A stretch of 64,000 nucleotides of DNA, from NCBI GenBank assembly GCA_949775045.1, contig OX459100.1, positions 14,502,447-14,566,446 of the forward strand, written 5' to 3'. How positions within the stretch are numbered: the first letter of the stretch is position 1; each line of letters starts with the position of its first letter. A program made the translations under genes and the position numbers. The notes under the pieces are model-generated. The model was not told the origin of the DNA and ran no database searches. It saw only the letters and a list, made by a program, of their open reading frames with translations. This document shows positions 10,194 through 23,690 of this stretch, in pieces. This DNA is from Metridium senile (Eukaryota; Cnidaria; Anthozoa; Actiniaria; Metridiidae).

Positions 10194-13100
10194 ATGATCG
10201 CCTAGATCCTGTTAGTAATGTCTGAGAATATTAGAGCATTCTGATAAATCTGCAAGATTTTGTTTAGAAAAAACTACAAAATACTACCCAGAATGCAATA
10301 TGGCCTATAGGGTTATCTGAAAATGTGTCAAAAAGATCAAGGTTTTCGACAAAAAATGATCGCCTAGACCCTGTTAGTAATGTCTGAGAATATTAGAGCA
10401 TTCTGATAAGTCTGCAAGATTTTATTTAGAAAAAACTACAAAATCCTACCCAGAATGCCACTTGGCCTATAGGGTGATCTTAAAATGGTTCAAAAAGATC
10501 GGGGTTTTTAGCAAAAAAAATGATCGCCTAGACCTTGTTAGTAATGTCTGAGAATATTAGAGCATTCTGATAAATCCGCAAGATTTTATTTAGAAAAAAC
10601 TACAAAATCCTACCCAGAATATAATATGGTATATAGGGGGATCTTAAAATGTGTCAAAAAGATCGGGGTTTTCTGCAAAAAATGATCGCCTAGATCCTGT
10701 TAGTAATGTCTGAAAATATTAGAGCATTCTGATAAATCTGCAAGATTTTATTTAGAAAAAACTACAAAATCCTACCCAGAATGCAATATGGCCTATAGGG
10801 TTATCTGAAAATGTGTCAAAAAGATCAAGGTTTTCGGCAAAAAATGATCGCCTAGACCCTGTTAGTAATGTCTGAGAATATTAGAGCATTCTGATAAGTC
10901 TGCAAGAATTTATTTAGAAAAAACTACAAAATCCTACCCAGAATGCAACTTGGCCTATAGGGTGATCTTAAAATGGGTCAAAAAGATCGGTGTTTTTAGC
11001 AAAAAAATGATAGCCTAGACCTTGTTAGTAATGTCTGAGAATATTAGAGCATTCTGATAAATCTGCAAGATTTTATTTAGAAAAAACTACAAAATCCTAC
11101 CCAGAATATGGCCTTTAGGGTGATCTTAAAATGTTTCAAAAAGATCGGGGTTATCGACAAAAAATGATCGCCTAGACTCTGTTAGTAATGTCCGAGAATA
11201 TTAGAGCATTCTGATAAATCCGCAAGATTTTATTTAGAAAAAACTACAAAATCCTACCCAGAATGCAATATGGTATATAGGGGGATCTTAAAATGTGTCA
11301 AAAAGATCGGGGTTTTCTGCAAAAAATTATCGCCTAGATCCTGTTAGTAATGTCTGAGAATATTAGAGCATTCTGATAAATCTGCAAGATTTTATTTAGA
11401 AAAAACTACAAAATCCTACCCAGAATGCAATATGGCCTATAGGGTTATCTGAAAATGTGTCAAAAAGATCGGGGTTTTCAGCACAAAATGCTCGCCTAGA
11501 CCCTGTTAGTAATGTCTGGAAATATTAGAGCATTCTGATATATCCGCAAGATTTCATTTAGAAAAAACTACAAAAAAATACCCAGAATGCAGTATGGCCT
11601 ATAGGGTTATCTGAAAATGTGTCAAAAAGATCGGGGTTTTCGGGACAAAGTGATTGCCTAGACCATGTTAGTAATGTCTGGAAATATTAGAGCTTTCTGA
11701 TATATCCGCAAGATTGTATTTAGAAAAAATTCTAAAATCCTACCCAGAATGCAATTTGGCCTATAGGGTTATCTGAAAATGTGTCAAAAAGATCGCGGTT
11801 TTCGGCACAAAGTGATCGTCTAGACCCTGTTAGTAATGTCTGGAAATATTGGAGCCTTCTGATATATCTGCAAGATTTTATTTACAAAAAATTACAAAAT
11901 CATACACAGAATGCAATATGGCCTATAGGGTTATCTGAAAATGTGTCAAAAAGATCGCGGTTTTTGTGACAAAGTGATTGCCTAGACCATGTTAGTAATG
12001 TCTGGAAATATTAGAGCTTTCTGATATATCCGCAAGATTTTATTTAGAAAAAACTACAAAATCCTACCCAGAAAGCAATATGGCCTATAGGGTTATCTGA
12101 AAATGTGTCAAAAAGATCGGGGTTCTCGGCACAAAGTGATCGCCTAGACCCTGTTAGTAATGTCTGGAAATATTAGAGCGTTCTGATATATCCGCAAGAT
12201 TTCATTTAGAAAAAAACTACAAAAAAATACCCAGAATGCAGTATGGCTTATAGGGTTATCTGAAAATGTGTCAAAAAGATCGGGGTTGTCGGCACAAAGT
12301 GATCGCCTAGACCTTGTTAGTAATGTCTGAGAATATTAGAGCATTCTGATAAATCCGCAAGATTTTATTTAGAAAAAACTACAAAATCCTACCCAGAATG
12401 CAATATGGTATATAGGGGGATCTTAAAATGTGTCAAAAAGATCGGGGTTTTCTGCAAAAAATGATCGCCTAGATCCTGTTAGTAATGTCTGAGAATATTA
12501 GAGCATTCTGATAAATCTGCAAGATTTTATTTAGAAAAAACTACAAAATCCTACCCAGAATGCAATATGGCCTATAGGGTTATCTGAAAATGTGTCAAAA
12601 AGATCAAGGTTTTCGACAAAAAATGATCGCCTAGACCTTATTAGTAATGTCTGAGAATATTAGAGCATTCTGATAAACCCGCAAGATTTTATTTAGAAAA
12701 AACTACAAAATCCTACCCAGAATGCAATATGTCCTATAGGGTTATCTGAAAATGTGTCAAAAAGATCAAGGTTTTCGACAAGAAATGATCGCCTAGACCC
12801 TGTTAGTAATGTCTGAGAATATTAGAGCATTCTGATAAGTCTGCAAGATTTTATTTAGAAAAAACTACAAAATCCTACCCAGAATGCAACTTGGCCTATA
12901 GGGTGATCTTAAAATGGGTCAAAAAGATCGGGGTTTTTAGCAAAAAAAATGATGGCCTAGACCTTGTTAGTAATGTCTGAGAATATTAGAGCATTCTGAT
13001 AAATCTGCAAGATTTTATTTAGAAAAAACTACAAAATCCTACCCAGAATATGGCCTTTAGGGTGATCTTAAAATGTTTCAAAAAGATCGGGGTTATCGAC

Positions 13101-14754
13101 AAAAAATGATCGCCTAGACTCTGTTAGTAATGTCCGAGAATATTAGAGCATTCTGATAAATCTGCAAGATTTTATTTAGAAAAAACTACAAAATCCTACC
13201 CAGAATGCAATATGGCATATAGGGGGATCTTAAAATGTGTCAAAAAGATCGGGGTTTTCTGCAAAAACTGATCGCCTAGATCCTGTTAGTAATGTCTGAG
13301 AATATTAGAGCATTCTGATAAATCTGCAAGATTTTATTTAGAAAAAACTACAAAATCCTACCCAGAATGCAATATGGCCTATAGGGTTATCTGAAAATGT
13401 GTCAAAAAGATCGGGGTTTTCAGCACAAAATGCTCGCCTAGACCCTGTTAGTAATGTCTGGAAATATTAGAGCATTCTGATATATCCGCAAGATTTCATT
13501 TAGAAAAAACTACAAAAAAATACCCAGAATGCAGTATGGCCTATAGGGTTATCTGAAAATGTGTCAAAAAGATCGCGGTTTTCGTGACAAAGTGATTGCT
13601 TAGACCATGTTAGTAATGTCTGGAAATATTAGAGCATTCTGATAAGTCTGCAATATTTTATTTAGAAAAAACTACAAAATCCTACCCACAATGCAACTTG
13701 GCCTATAGGGTGATCTTAAAATGGGTCAAAAAGATCGGGGTTTTCGGCAAAAAATGATCGCCTAGACCTTGTTAGTAATGTCTGAGAATATTAGAGCATT
13801 CTGATAAATCCGCAAGATTTTATTTAGAAAAAACTACAAAATCCTACCCAGACTGCAATATGGTATATAGGGTTATCTGAAAATGTGTCAAAAAGATCGG
13901 GGTTTTCAGCACAAAATGCTCGCCTAGACCCTGTTAATAATGTCTGTAAATCTTAGAGCATTCTGATATACCTGAAAGATTTCATTTCGAAAAAACTACA
14001 AAATCCTACCAAGAGTGCAACTTGGCTTATAGGGTGATCTTAAAATGTTTCAAAAAGATCAAGGTTTTCGGCAAAAAATGATCGCCTAGACCTTGTTAGT
14101 AATGTCTGAGAATATTAGAGCATTCTGATAAGTCTGCAAGATTTTATTTAGAAAAAAACTACAAAATCCTACCCACAATGCAACTTGGCCTATAGGGTGA
14201 TCTTAAAATGTTTCAAAAAGATCGGGGTTTTCAGCAAAAAATGATCGCCTAGACCTTATTAGTAATGTCTGAGAATATTAGAGCATTCTGATAAACCCGC
14301 AAGATTTTATTTAGAAAAAACTACAAAATCCTACCCAGAATGCAATATGTCCTATAGGGTGATCTTAAAACGTTTCAAAAAGATCGGGGTTTTCGACAAA
14401 AAAATGATCGCCTAGACCCTGTTAGTAATGTCTAAGAATATTAGAGCATTCTGATAAATCTGCAAGATTTTATTTAGAAAAAACTACAAAATCCTACCCA
14501 GAATGCAATATGGCATATAGATGGATCTTAAAATGGGTCAAAAAGATCGGTGTTTTCGGCAAAAAATGATCGCCTAGACCTTGTTAGTAATGTCTGAGAA
14601 TATTAGAGCATTCTGATAAATCCGCAAGATTTTATTTAGAAAAAACTACAAAATCCTACCCAGAATGCAATATGGTATATAGGGGGATCTTAAAATGTGT
14701 CAAAAAGATCGGGGTTTTCTGCAAAAAATGATCGCCTAGATCCTGTTAGTAATG
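10194..14754 (+). repeat. Mixed satellite stretch
   Basis: About 28 monomers. It contains another type C-D-B succession near 11690-12100, and a duplicate of 6919-8020 at 13067-14168. Near 14340-14750 lies a run of four monomers (GTCCTATAGGG, GTCTAAGAATATT, GCATATAGATGG and GATCGGTGTTTTC forms) that reappears many times from 24.5 kb onward. This short run looks like the source, or a relic, of the unit amplified on the right. Confidence 0.8.
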
Positions 14755-16206
14755 TCTGAGAATATTAGAGCATTCTGATAAATCTGCAAGATTTTATTTA
14801 GAAAAAACTACAAAATCCTACCCAGAATGCAATATGGCTTATAGGGTGATCTTAAAATGTTTCAAAAAGATCAAGGTTTTCGGCAAAAAATGATCACCTA
14901 GACCCTGTTAGTAATGTCTGAGAATATTAGAGCATTCTGATAAGTCTGCAAGATTTTATTTAGAGAAAACTACAAAATCCTACCCAGAATGCAACTTGGC
15001 CTATAGGGTGATCTTAAAATGGGTCAAAAAGATCGGGATTTTCGACAAAAAATGATCGCCTAGACCCTGTTAGTAATGTCTGAGAATATTAGAGCATTCT
15101 GATAAATCCGCAAGATTTTATTTAGAAAAAACTACAAAATCCTACCCAGAATGCAATATGGTATATAGGGGGATCTTAAAATGTGTAAAAAAGATCGGGG
15201 TTTTCTGCAAAAAATTATCGCCTAGATCCTGTTAGTAATGTCTGAGAATATTAGAGCATTCTGATAAATCTGCAAGATTTTATTTAGAAAAAACTACAAA
15301 ATCCTACCCAGAATGCAATATGGCTTATAGGGTGATCTTAAAATGTTTCAAAAAGATCAAGGTTTTCGGCAAAAAATGATCACCTAGACCCTGTTAGTAA
15401 TGTCTGAGAATATTAGAGCATTCTGATAAGTCTGCAAGATTTTATTTAGAGAAAACTACAAAATCCTACCCAGAATGCAACTTGGCCTATAGGGTGATCT
15501 TAAAATGGGTCAAAAAGATCGGGATTTTCGACAAAAAATAATCGCCTAGACCCTGTTAGTAATGTCTGAGAATATTAGAGCATTCTGATAAATCTGCAAG
15601 ATTTTATTTAGAAAAAACTACAAAATCCTACCCAGAATGCAATATGGCCTATAGGGTGATCTTAAAATGGGTCAAAAAGATCGGGATTTTCGACAAAAAA
15701 TGATCGCCTAGCCCCTGTTAGTAATGTCTGAGAATATTAGAGCATTCTGATAAATCTGCAAGATTTTATTTAGAAAAAACTACAAAATCCTACCCAGAAT
15801 ATGGCCTTTAGGGTGATCTTAAAATGTTTCAAAAAAATCGGGGTTATCGACAAAAAATGATCGCCTAGACTCTGTTAGTAATGTCCGAGAATATTAGAGC
15901 ATTCTGATAAATCTGCAAGATTTTATTTAGAAAAAACTACAAAATCCTACCCAGAATGCAATATGGCATATAGGGGGATCTTAAAATGTGTCAAAAAGAT
16001 CGGGGTTTTCTGCAAAAACTGATCGCCTAGATCCTGTTAGTAATGTCTGAGAATATTAGAGCATTCTGATAAATCTGCAAGATTTTATTTAGAAAAAACT
16101 ACAAAATCCTACCCAGAATGCAATATGGCCTATAGGGTTATCTGAAAATGTGTCAAAAAGATCGGGGTTTTCAGCACAAAATGCTCGCCTAGACCCTGTT
16201 AGTAAT
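14755..16206 (+). repeat. 9-monomer HOR variant, copy 1
   Basis: Nine monomers, about 1,452 bp, repeated in tandem at 16207. Markers are the TATGGCTTATAGGG monomer, GATCACCTAGACC, TTTAGAGAAAAC, GATCGGGATTTTC, CGCCTAGCCCCTG and a GTGTAAAAAAGATC monomer. The internal dimer GGCTTATAGG/TTTAGAGAAAAC occurs twice within the unit, so shorter duplications preceded the nine-monomer one. Confidence 0.85.
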
Positions 16207-17681
16207 GTCTGAAATATTAGAGCATTCTGATAAATCTGCAAGATTTTATTTAGAAAAAACTACAAAATCCTACCCAGAATGCAATATGGCTTATAGGGTG
16301 ATCTTAAAATGTTTCAAAAAGATCAAGGTTTTCGGCAAAAAATGATCACCTAGACCCTGTTAGTAATGTCTGAGAATATTAGAGCATTCTGATAAGTCTG
16401 CAAGATTTTATTTAGAGAAAACTACAAAATCCTACCCAGAATGCAACTTGGCCTATAGGGTGATCTTAAAATGGGTCAAAAAGATCGGGATTTTCGACAA
16501 AAAATGATCGCCTAGACCCTGTTAGTAATGTCTGAGAATATTAGAGCATTCTGATAAATCCGCAAGATTTTATTTAGAAAAAACTACAAAATCCTACCCA
16601 GAATGCAATATGGTATATAGGGGGATCTTAAAATGTGTAAAAAAGATCGGGGTTTTCTGCAAAAAATTATCGCCTAGATCCTGTTAGTAATGTCTGAGAA
16701 TATTAGAGCATTCTGATAAATCTGCAAGATTTTATTTAGAAAAAACTACAAAATCCTACCCAGAATGCAATATGGCTTATAGGGTGATCTTAAAATGTTT
16801 CAAAAAGATCAAGGTTTTCGGCAAAAAATGATCACCTAGACCCTGTTAGTAATGTCTGAGAATATTAGAGCATTCTGATAAGTCTGCAAGATTTTATTTA
16901 GAGAAAACTACAAAATCCTACCCAGAATGCAACTTGGCCTATAGGGTGATCTTAAAATGGGTCAAAAAGATCGGGATTTTCGACAAAAAATGATCGCCTA
17001 GACCCTGTTAGTAATGTCTGAGAATATTAGAGCATTCTGATAAATCTGCAAGATTTTATTTAGAAAAAACTACAAAATCCTACCCAGAATGCAATATGGC
17101 CTATAGGGTGATCTTAAAATGGGTCAAAAAGATCGGGATTTTCGACAAAAAATGATCGCCTAGCCCCTGTTAGTAATGTCTGAGAATATTAGAGCATTCT
17201 GATAAATCTGCAAGATTTTATTTAGAAAAAACTACAAAATCCTACCCAGAATATGGCCTTTAGGGTGATCTTAAAATGTTTCAAAAAAATCGGGGTTATC
17301 GACAAAAAATGATCGCCTAGACTCTGTTAGTAATGTCCGAGAATATTAGAGCATTCTGATAAATCTGCAAGATTTTATTTAGAAAAAACTACAAAATCCT
17401 ACCCAGAATGCAATATGGCATATAGGGGGATCTTAAAATGTGTCAAAAAGATCGGGGTTTTCTGCAAAAACTGATCGCCTAGATCCTGTTAGTAATGTCT
17501 GAGAATATTAGAGCATTCTGATAAATCTGCAAGATTTTATTTAGAAAAAACTACAAAATCCTACCCAGAATGCAATATGGCCTATAGGGTTATCTGAAAA
17601 TGTGTCAAAAAGATCGGGGTTTTCAGCACAAAATGCTCGCCTAGACCCTGTTAGTAATATCTGAAATATTAGAGCATTCTG
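16207..17681 (+). repeat. 9-monomer HOR variant, copy 2
   Basis: Tandem partner of the previous unit at offset 1,452 bp. It is nearly identical across its length, including private changes such as CAAAAAAATCGGGG and CGCCTAGCCCCTG. It ends at the switch from GATAAATCTGCAAGATTTTATT to GATATATCCGCAAGATTTCATT. Confidence 0.85.
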
Positions 17682-18953
17682 ATATATCCGCAAGATTTCA
17701 TTTAGAAAAAACTACAAAAAAATACCCAGAATGCAGTATGGCCTATAGGGTTATCTGAAAATGTGTCAAAAAGATCGGGGTTTTCGGGACAAAGTGATTG
17801 CCTAGACCATGTTAGTAATGTCTGGAAATATTAGAGCTTTCTGATATATCCGCAAGATTGTATTTAGAAAAAATTCTAAAATCCTACCCAGAATGCAATT
17901 TGGCCTATAGGGTTATCTGAAAATGTGTCAAAAAGATCGCGGTTTTCGGCACAAAGTGATCGTCTAGACCCTGTTAGTAAAGTCTGGAAATATTGGAGCA
18001 TTCTGATATATCTGCAAGATTTTATTTACAAAAAATTACAAAATCATACACAGAATGCAATATGGCCTATAGGGTTATCTGAAAATGTTTCAAAAAGATC
18101 GCGGTTTTCGTGACAAAGTGATTGCCTAGACCATGTTAGTAATGTCTGGAAATATTAGAGCTTTCTGATATATCCGCAAGATTTTATTTAGAAAAAACTA
18201 CAAAATCCTACCCAGAAAGCAATATGGCCTATAGGGTTATCTGAAAATGTGTCAAAAAGATCGGGGTTCTCGGCACAAAGTGATCGCCTAGACCCTGTTA
18301 GTAATGTCTGGAAATATTAGAGCATTCTGATATATCCGCAAGATTTCATTTAGAAAAAAACTACAAAAAAATACCCAGAATGCAGTATGGCCTATAGGGT
18401 TATCTGAAAATGTGTCAAAAAGATCGGGGTTGTCGGCACAAAGTGATCGCCTAGACCTTTTTAGTAATGTCTGAGAATATTAGAGCATTCTGATAAATCC
18501 GCAAGATTTTATTTAGAAAAAACTACAAAATCCTACCCAGAATGCAATATGGTATATAGGGGGATCTTAAAATGTGTCAAAAAGATCGGGGTTTTCTGCA
18601 AAAAATGATCGCCTAGACCCTGTTAGTAATGTCTGAGAATATTAGAGCATTCTGATAAGTCTGCAAGATTTTATTTAGAAAAAACTACAAAATCCTACCC
18701 AGAATGCAACTTGGCCTATATGGTGATCTTAAAATGGGTCAAAAAGATCGGGGTTTTTAGCAAAAAAATGATCGCCTAGACCTTGTTAGTAATGTCTGAG
18801 AATATTAGAGCTTTCTGATAAATCTGCAAGATTTTATTTAGAAAAAACTACAAAATCCTACCCAGAATATGGCCTTTAGGGTGATCTTAAAATGTTTCAA
18901 AAAGATCGGGGTTATCGAAAAAAATTATCGCCTAGACTCTGTTAGTAATGTCC
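17500..18953 (+). repeat. 9-monomer spaced repeat, copy 1
   Basis: 17500-18617 matches 18954-20071 at an offset of about 1,454 bp, including the type C hairpin, type D and type B monomers. The remainder of the unit differs. It overlaps the end of the previous HOR copy, as expected for successive unequal exchanges with shifted registers. Confidence 0.75.
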
Positions 18954-21140
18954 GAGAATATTAGAGCATTCTGATAAATCTGCAAGATTTTATTTAGAAA
19001 AAACTACAAAATCCTACCCAGAATGCAATATGGCCTATAGGGTTATCTGAAAATGTGTCAAAAAGATCGGGGTTTTCAGCACAAAATGCTCGCCTAGACC
19101 CTGTTAGTAATGTCTGAAATATTAGAGCATTCTGATATATCCGCAAGATTTCATTTAGAAAAAACTACAAAAAAAATACCCAGAATGCAGTATGGCCTAT
19201 AGGGTTATCTGAAAATGTGTCAAAAAGATCGGGGTTTTCGGGACAAAGTGATTGCCTAGACCATGTTAGTAATGTATAGAAATATTAGAGCTTTCTGATA
19301 TATCCGCAAGATTGTATTTAGAAAAAATTCTAAAATCCTACCCAGAATGCAATTTGGCCTATAGGGTTATCTGAAAATGTGTCAAAAAGATCGCGGTTTT
19401 CGGCACAAAGTGATCGTCTAGACCTTGTTAGTAAAGTCTGGAAATATTGGAGCATTCTGATATATCTGCAAGATTTTATTTACAAAAAATTACAAAATCA
19501 TACACAGAATGCAATATGGCCTATAGGGTTATCTGAAAATGTGTCAAAAAGAGCGCGGTTTTCGTGACAAAGTGATTGCCTAGACCATGTTAGTAATGTC
19601 TGGAAATATTAGAGCTTTCTGATATATCCGCAAGATTTTATTTAGAAAAAACTACAAAATCCTACCCAGAAAGCAATATGGCCTATAGGGTTATATGAAA
19701 ATGTGTCAAAAAGATCGGGGTTCTCGGCACAAAGTGATCGCCTAGACCCTGTTAGTAATGTCTGGAAATATTAGAGCATTCTGATATATCCGCAAGATTT
19801 CATTTAGAAAAAAACTACAAAAAAATACCCAGAATGCAGTATGGCCTATAGGGTTATCTGAAAATGTGTCAAAAAGATCGGGGTTGTCGGCACAAAGTGA
19901 TCGCCTAGACCTTGTTAGTAATGTCTGAGAATATTAGAGCATTCTGATAAATCCGCAAGATTTTATTTAGAAAAAACTACAAAATCCTACCCAGAATGCA
20001 ATATGGTATATAGGGGGATCTTAAAATGTGTCAAAAAGATCGGGGTTTTCTGCAAAAAATGATCGCCTAGATCCTGTTAGTAATGTCTGAGAATATTAGA
20101 GCATTCTGATAAATCTGCAAGATTTTATTTAGAAAAAACTACAAAATCCTACCCAGAATGCAATATGGCCTATAGGGTGATCTTAAAATGGGTCAAAAAG
20201 ATCGGGGTTTTTAGCAAAAAAAATGATCGCCTAGACCTTGTTAGTAATGTCTGAGAATATTAGAGCATTCTGATAAATCCGCAAGATTTTATTTAGAAAA
20301 AACTACAAAATCCTACCCAGAATGCAATATGGTATATAGGGGGATCTTAAAATGTGTCAAAAAGATCGGGGTTTTCTGCAAAAAATTATCGCCTAGATCC
20401 TGTTAGTAATGTCTGAGAATATTAGAGCATTCTGATAAATCTGCAAGATTTTATTTAGAAAAAACTACAAAATCCTACCCAGAATGCAATATGGCTTATA
20501 GGGTTATCTGAAAATGTGTCAAAAAGATCAAGGTTTTCGGCAAAAAATGATCGCCTAGACCCTATTAGTAATGTCTGAGAATATTAGAGCATTCTGATAA
20601 GTCTGCAAGATTTTATTTAGAAAAAACTACAAAATCCTACCCAGAATGCAACTTGGCCTATATGGTGATCTTAAAATGGGTCAAAAAGATCGGGGTTTTT
20701 AGCAAAAAAATGATCGCCTAGACCTTGTTAGTAATGTCTGAGAATATTAGAGCATTCTGATAAATCTGCAAGATTTTATTTAGAAAAAACTACAAAATCC
20801 TACCCAGAATGCAATATGGCCTATAGGGTGATCTTAAAATGGGTCAAAAAGATCGGGATTTTCGACAAAAAATGATCGCCTAGCCCCTGTTAGTAATGTC
20901 TGAGAATATTAGAGCATTCTGATAAATCTGCAAGATTTTATTCAGAAAAAACTACAAAATCCTACCCAGAATATGGCCTTTAGGGTGATCTTAAAATGTT
21001 TCAAAAAGATCGGGGTTATCGACAAAAAATGATCGCCTAGACTCTGTTAGTAATGTCCGAGAATATTAGAGCATTCTGATAAATCTGCAAGATTTTATTT
21101 AGAAAAAACTACAAAATCCTACCCAGAATGCAATATGGCA
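18954..21140 (+). repeat. 9-monomer spaced repeat, copy 2, plus mixed monomers
   Basis: The first ~1.1 kb repeats 17500-18617. It carries a private GTATAGAAATATT change in the type C monomer near 19274 and a GAGCGCGG change near 19551. Both are later shared by copies at 23 kb, 50 kb and 53 kb. The rest is ordinary satellite; the CGCCTAGCCCCTG monomer near 20881 matches 17161 at offset 3,720 bp (23 monomers). Confidence 0.75.
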
Positions 21141-21867
21141 TATAGGGGGATCTTAAAATGTGTCAAAAAGATCGGGGTTTTCTGCAAAAACTGATCGCCT
21201 AGATCCTGTTAGTAATGTCTGAGAATATTAGAGCATTCTGATAAATCTGCAAGATTTTATTTAGAAAAAACTACAAAAAAATACCCAGAATGCAGTATGG
21301 CCTATAGGGTTATCTGAAAATGTGTCAAAAAGATCGGGGTTTTCGGGACAAAGTGATTGCCTAGACCATGTTAGTAATGTCTGGAAATATTAGAGCTTTC
21401 TGATATATCCGCAAGATTGTATTTAGAAAAAATTCTAAAATCCTACCCAGAATGCAATTTGGCCTATAGGGTTATCTGAAAATGTGTCAAAAAGATCGCG
21501 GTTTTCGGCACAAAGTGATCGTCTAGACCCTGTTAGTAAAGTCTGGAAATATTGGAGCATTCTGATATATCTGCAAGATTTTATTTACAAAAAATTACAA
21601 AATCATACACAGAATGCAATATGGCCTATAGGGTTATCTGAAAATGTTTCAAAAAGATCGCGGTTTTCGTGACAAAGTGATTGCCTAGACCATGTTAGTA
21701 ATGTCTGGAAATATTAGAGCTTTCTGATATATCCGCAAGATTTTATTTAGAAAAAACTACAAAATCCTACCCAGAAAGCAATATGGCCTATAGGGTTATC
21801 TGAAAATGTGTCAAAAAGATCGGGGTTCTCGGCACAAAGTGATCGCCTAGACCCTGTTAGTAATGTC

Positions 21868-21873
21868 GACGTC
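21868..21873 (+). other. Private 6-bp insertion GACGTC
   Basis: The invariant TAATGTCTGGAAAT segment reads TAATGTC-GACGTC-TGGAAAT here. The inserted hexamer is itself a palindrome and creates overlapping GTCGAC and GACGTC sites. I noticed no second copy in the window, so it is a unique landmark and probably a recent event or an assembly artefact. Confidence 0.85.
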
Positions 21874-22261
21874 TGGAAATATTAGAGCATTCTGATATAT
21901 CCGCAAGATTTCATTTAGAAAAAAACTACAAAAAAATACCCAGAATGCAGTATGGCCTATAGGGTTATCTGAAAATGTGTCAAAAAGATCGGGGTTGTCG
22001 GCACAAAGTGATCGCCTAGACCTTGTTAGTAATGTCTGAGAATATTAGAGCATTCTGATAAATCCGCAAGATTTTATTTAGAAAAAACTACAAAATCCTA
22101 CCCAGAATGCAATATGGTATATAGGGGGATCTTAAAATGTGTCAAAAAGATCGGGGTTTTCTGCAAAAAATGATCGCCTAGACCCTGTTAGTAATGTCTG
22201 AGAATATTAGAGCATTCTGATAAGTCTGCAAGATTTTATTTAGAAAAAACTACAAAATCCT

Positions 22262-22590
22262 ACCCAGAATGCAACTTGGCCTATATGGTGATCTTAAAAT
22301 GGGTAAAAAAGATCGGGGTTTTTAGCAAAAAAATGATCGCCTGGACCTTGTTAGTAATGTCTGAGAATATTAGAGCATTCTGATAAGTCTGCAAGATTTT
22401 ATTTAGAAAAAACTACAAAATCCTACCCAGAATGCAACTTGGCCTATATGGTGATCTTAAAATGGGTCAAAAAGATCGGGGTTTTTAGCAAAAAAATGAT
22501 CGCCTAGACCTTGTTAGTAATGTCTGAGAATATTAGAGCATTCTGATAAATCTGCAAGATTTTATTTAGAAAAAACTACAAAATCCTACC
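22262..22590 (+). repeat. Single-monomer tandem duplication
   Basis: Two adjacent monomers share the TTGGCCTATATGGTGATC variant and the GGTTTTTAGC tail. The first has private changes (GGGTAAAAAAG and CGCCTGGACC). The paralogous segment near 49.65 kb has only one such monomer, so this is a local one-unit gain. Confidence 0.7.
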
Positions 22591-22994
22591 CAGAATATGG
22601 CCTTTAGGGTGATCTTAAAATGTTTCAAAAAGATCGGGGTTATCGACAAAAAATGATCGCCTAGACTCTGTTAGTAATGTCCGAGAATATTAGAGCATTC
22701 TGATAAATCTGCAAGATTTTATTTAGAAAAAACTACAAAATCCTACCCAGAATGCAATATGGCCTATAGGGTTATCTGAAAATGTGTCAAAAAGATCGGG
22801 GTTTTCAGCACAAAATGCTCGCCTAGACCCTGTTAGTAATGTCTGAAATATTAGAGCATTCTGATATATCCGCAAGATTTCATTTAGAAAAAACTACAAA
22901 AAAAATACCCAGAATGCAGTATGGCCTATAGGGTTATCTGAAAATGTGTCAAAAAGATCGGGGTTTTCGGGACAAAGTGATTGCCTAGACCATG

Positions 22995-23060
22995 TTAGTA
23001 ATGTATAGAAATATTGGAGCATTCTGATATATCTGCAAGATTTTATTTACAAAAAATTAC
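22995..23060 (+). repeat. Fusion monomer from a one-unit deletion (C to D)
   Basis: Here GTATAGAAATATT from a type C monomer runs directly into GGAGCATTCTGATATATCTG of a type D monomer. At 19274-19460 the same two segments are separated by one extra monomer length. The simplest reading is loss of one unit by exchange within AAATATT. Identical fusions occur at 50232 and 53318, so the deletion predates the long-range duplications that carry it. Confidence 0.75.
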
Positions 23061-23690
23061 AAAATCATACACAGAATGCAATATGGCCTATAGGGTTATC
23101 TGAAAATGTGTCAAAAAGAGCGCGGTTTTCGTGACAAAGTGATTGCCTAGACCATGTTAGTAATGTCTGGAAATATTAGAGCTTTCTGATATATCCGCAA
23201 GATTTTATTTAGAAAAAACTACAAAATCCTACCCAGAAAGCAATATGGCCTATAGGGTTATCTGAAAATGTGTCAAAAAGATCGGGGTTCTCGGCACAAA
23301 GTGATCGCCTAGACCCTGTTAGTAATGTCTGGAAATATTAGAGCATTCTGATATATCCGCAAGATTTCATTTAGAAAAAAACTACAAAAAAATACCCAGA
23401 ATGCAGTATGGCCTATAGGGTTATCTGAAAATGTGTCAAAAAGATCGGGGTTATCGACAAAAAATGATCGCCTAGACTCTGTTAGTAATGTCCAAGAATA
23501 TTAGAGCATTCTGATAAATCTGCAAGATTTTATTTAGAAAAAACTACAAAATCCTACCCAGAATGCAATATGGCATATAGGGGGATCTTAAAATGTGTCA
23601 AAAAGATCGGGGTTTTCTGCAAAAATTGATCGCCTAGATCCTGTTAGTAATGTCTGAGAATATTAGAGCATTCTGATAAATCTGCAAGAT

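Larger units (their letters stand above)
21141..23690 (+). repeat. Satellite segment duplicated ~27 kb away
   Basis: Monomer order here matches about 48.4-51 kb. The type D monomer lies at 21484 here and 48884 there (offset 27,400 bp). The fused GTATAGAAATATTGGAG monomer lies at 23001 here and 50232 there (offset 27,231 bp). The 169 bp difference is accounted for by one extra monomer near 22.4 kb and a 6-bp insertion at 21868 in this copy, plus about 1 bp. Confidence 0.75.
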
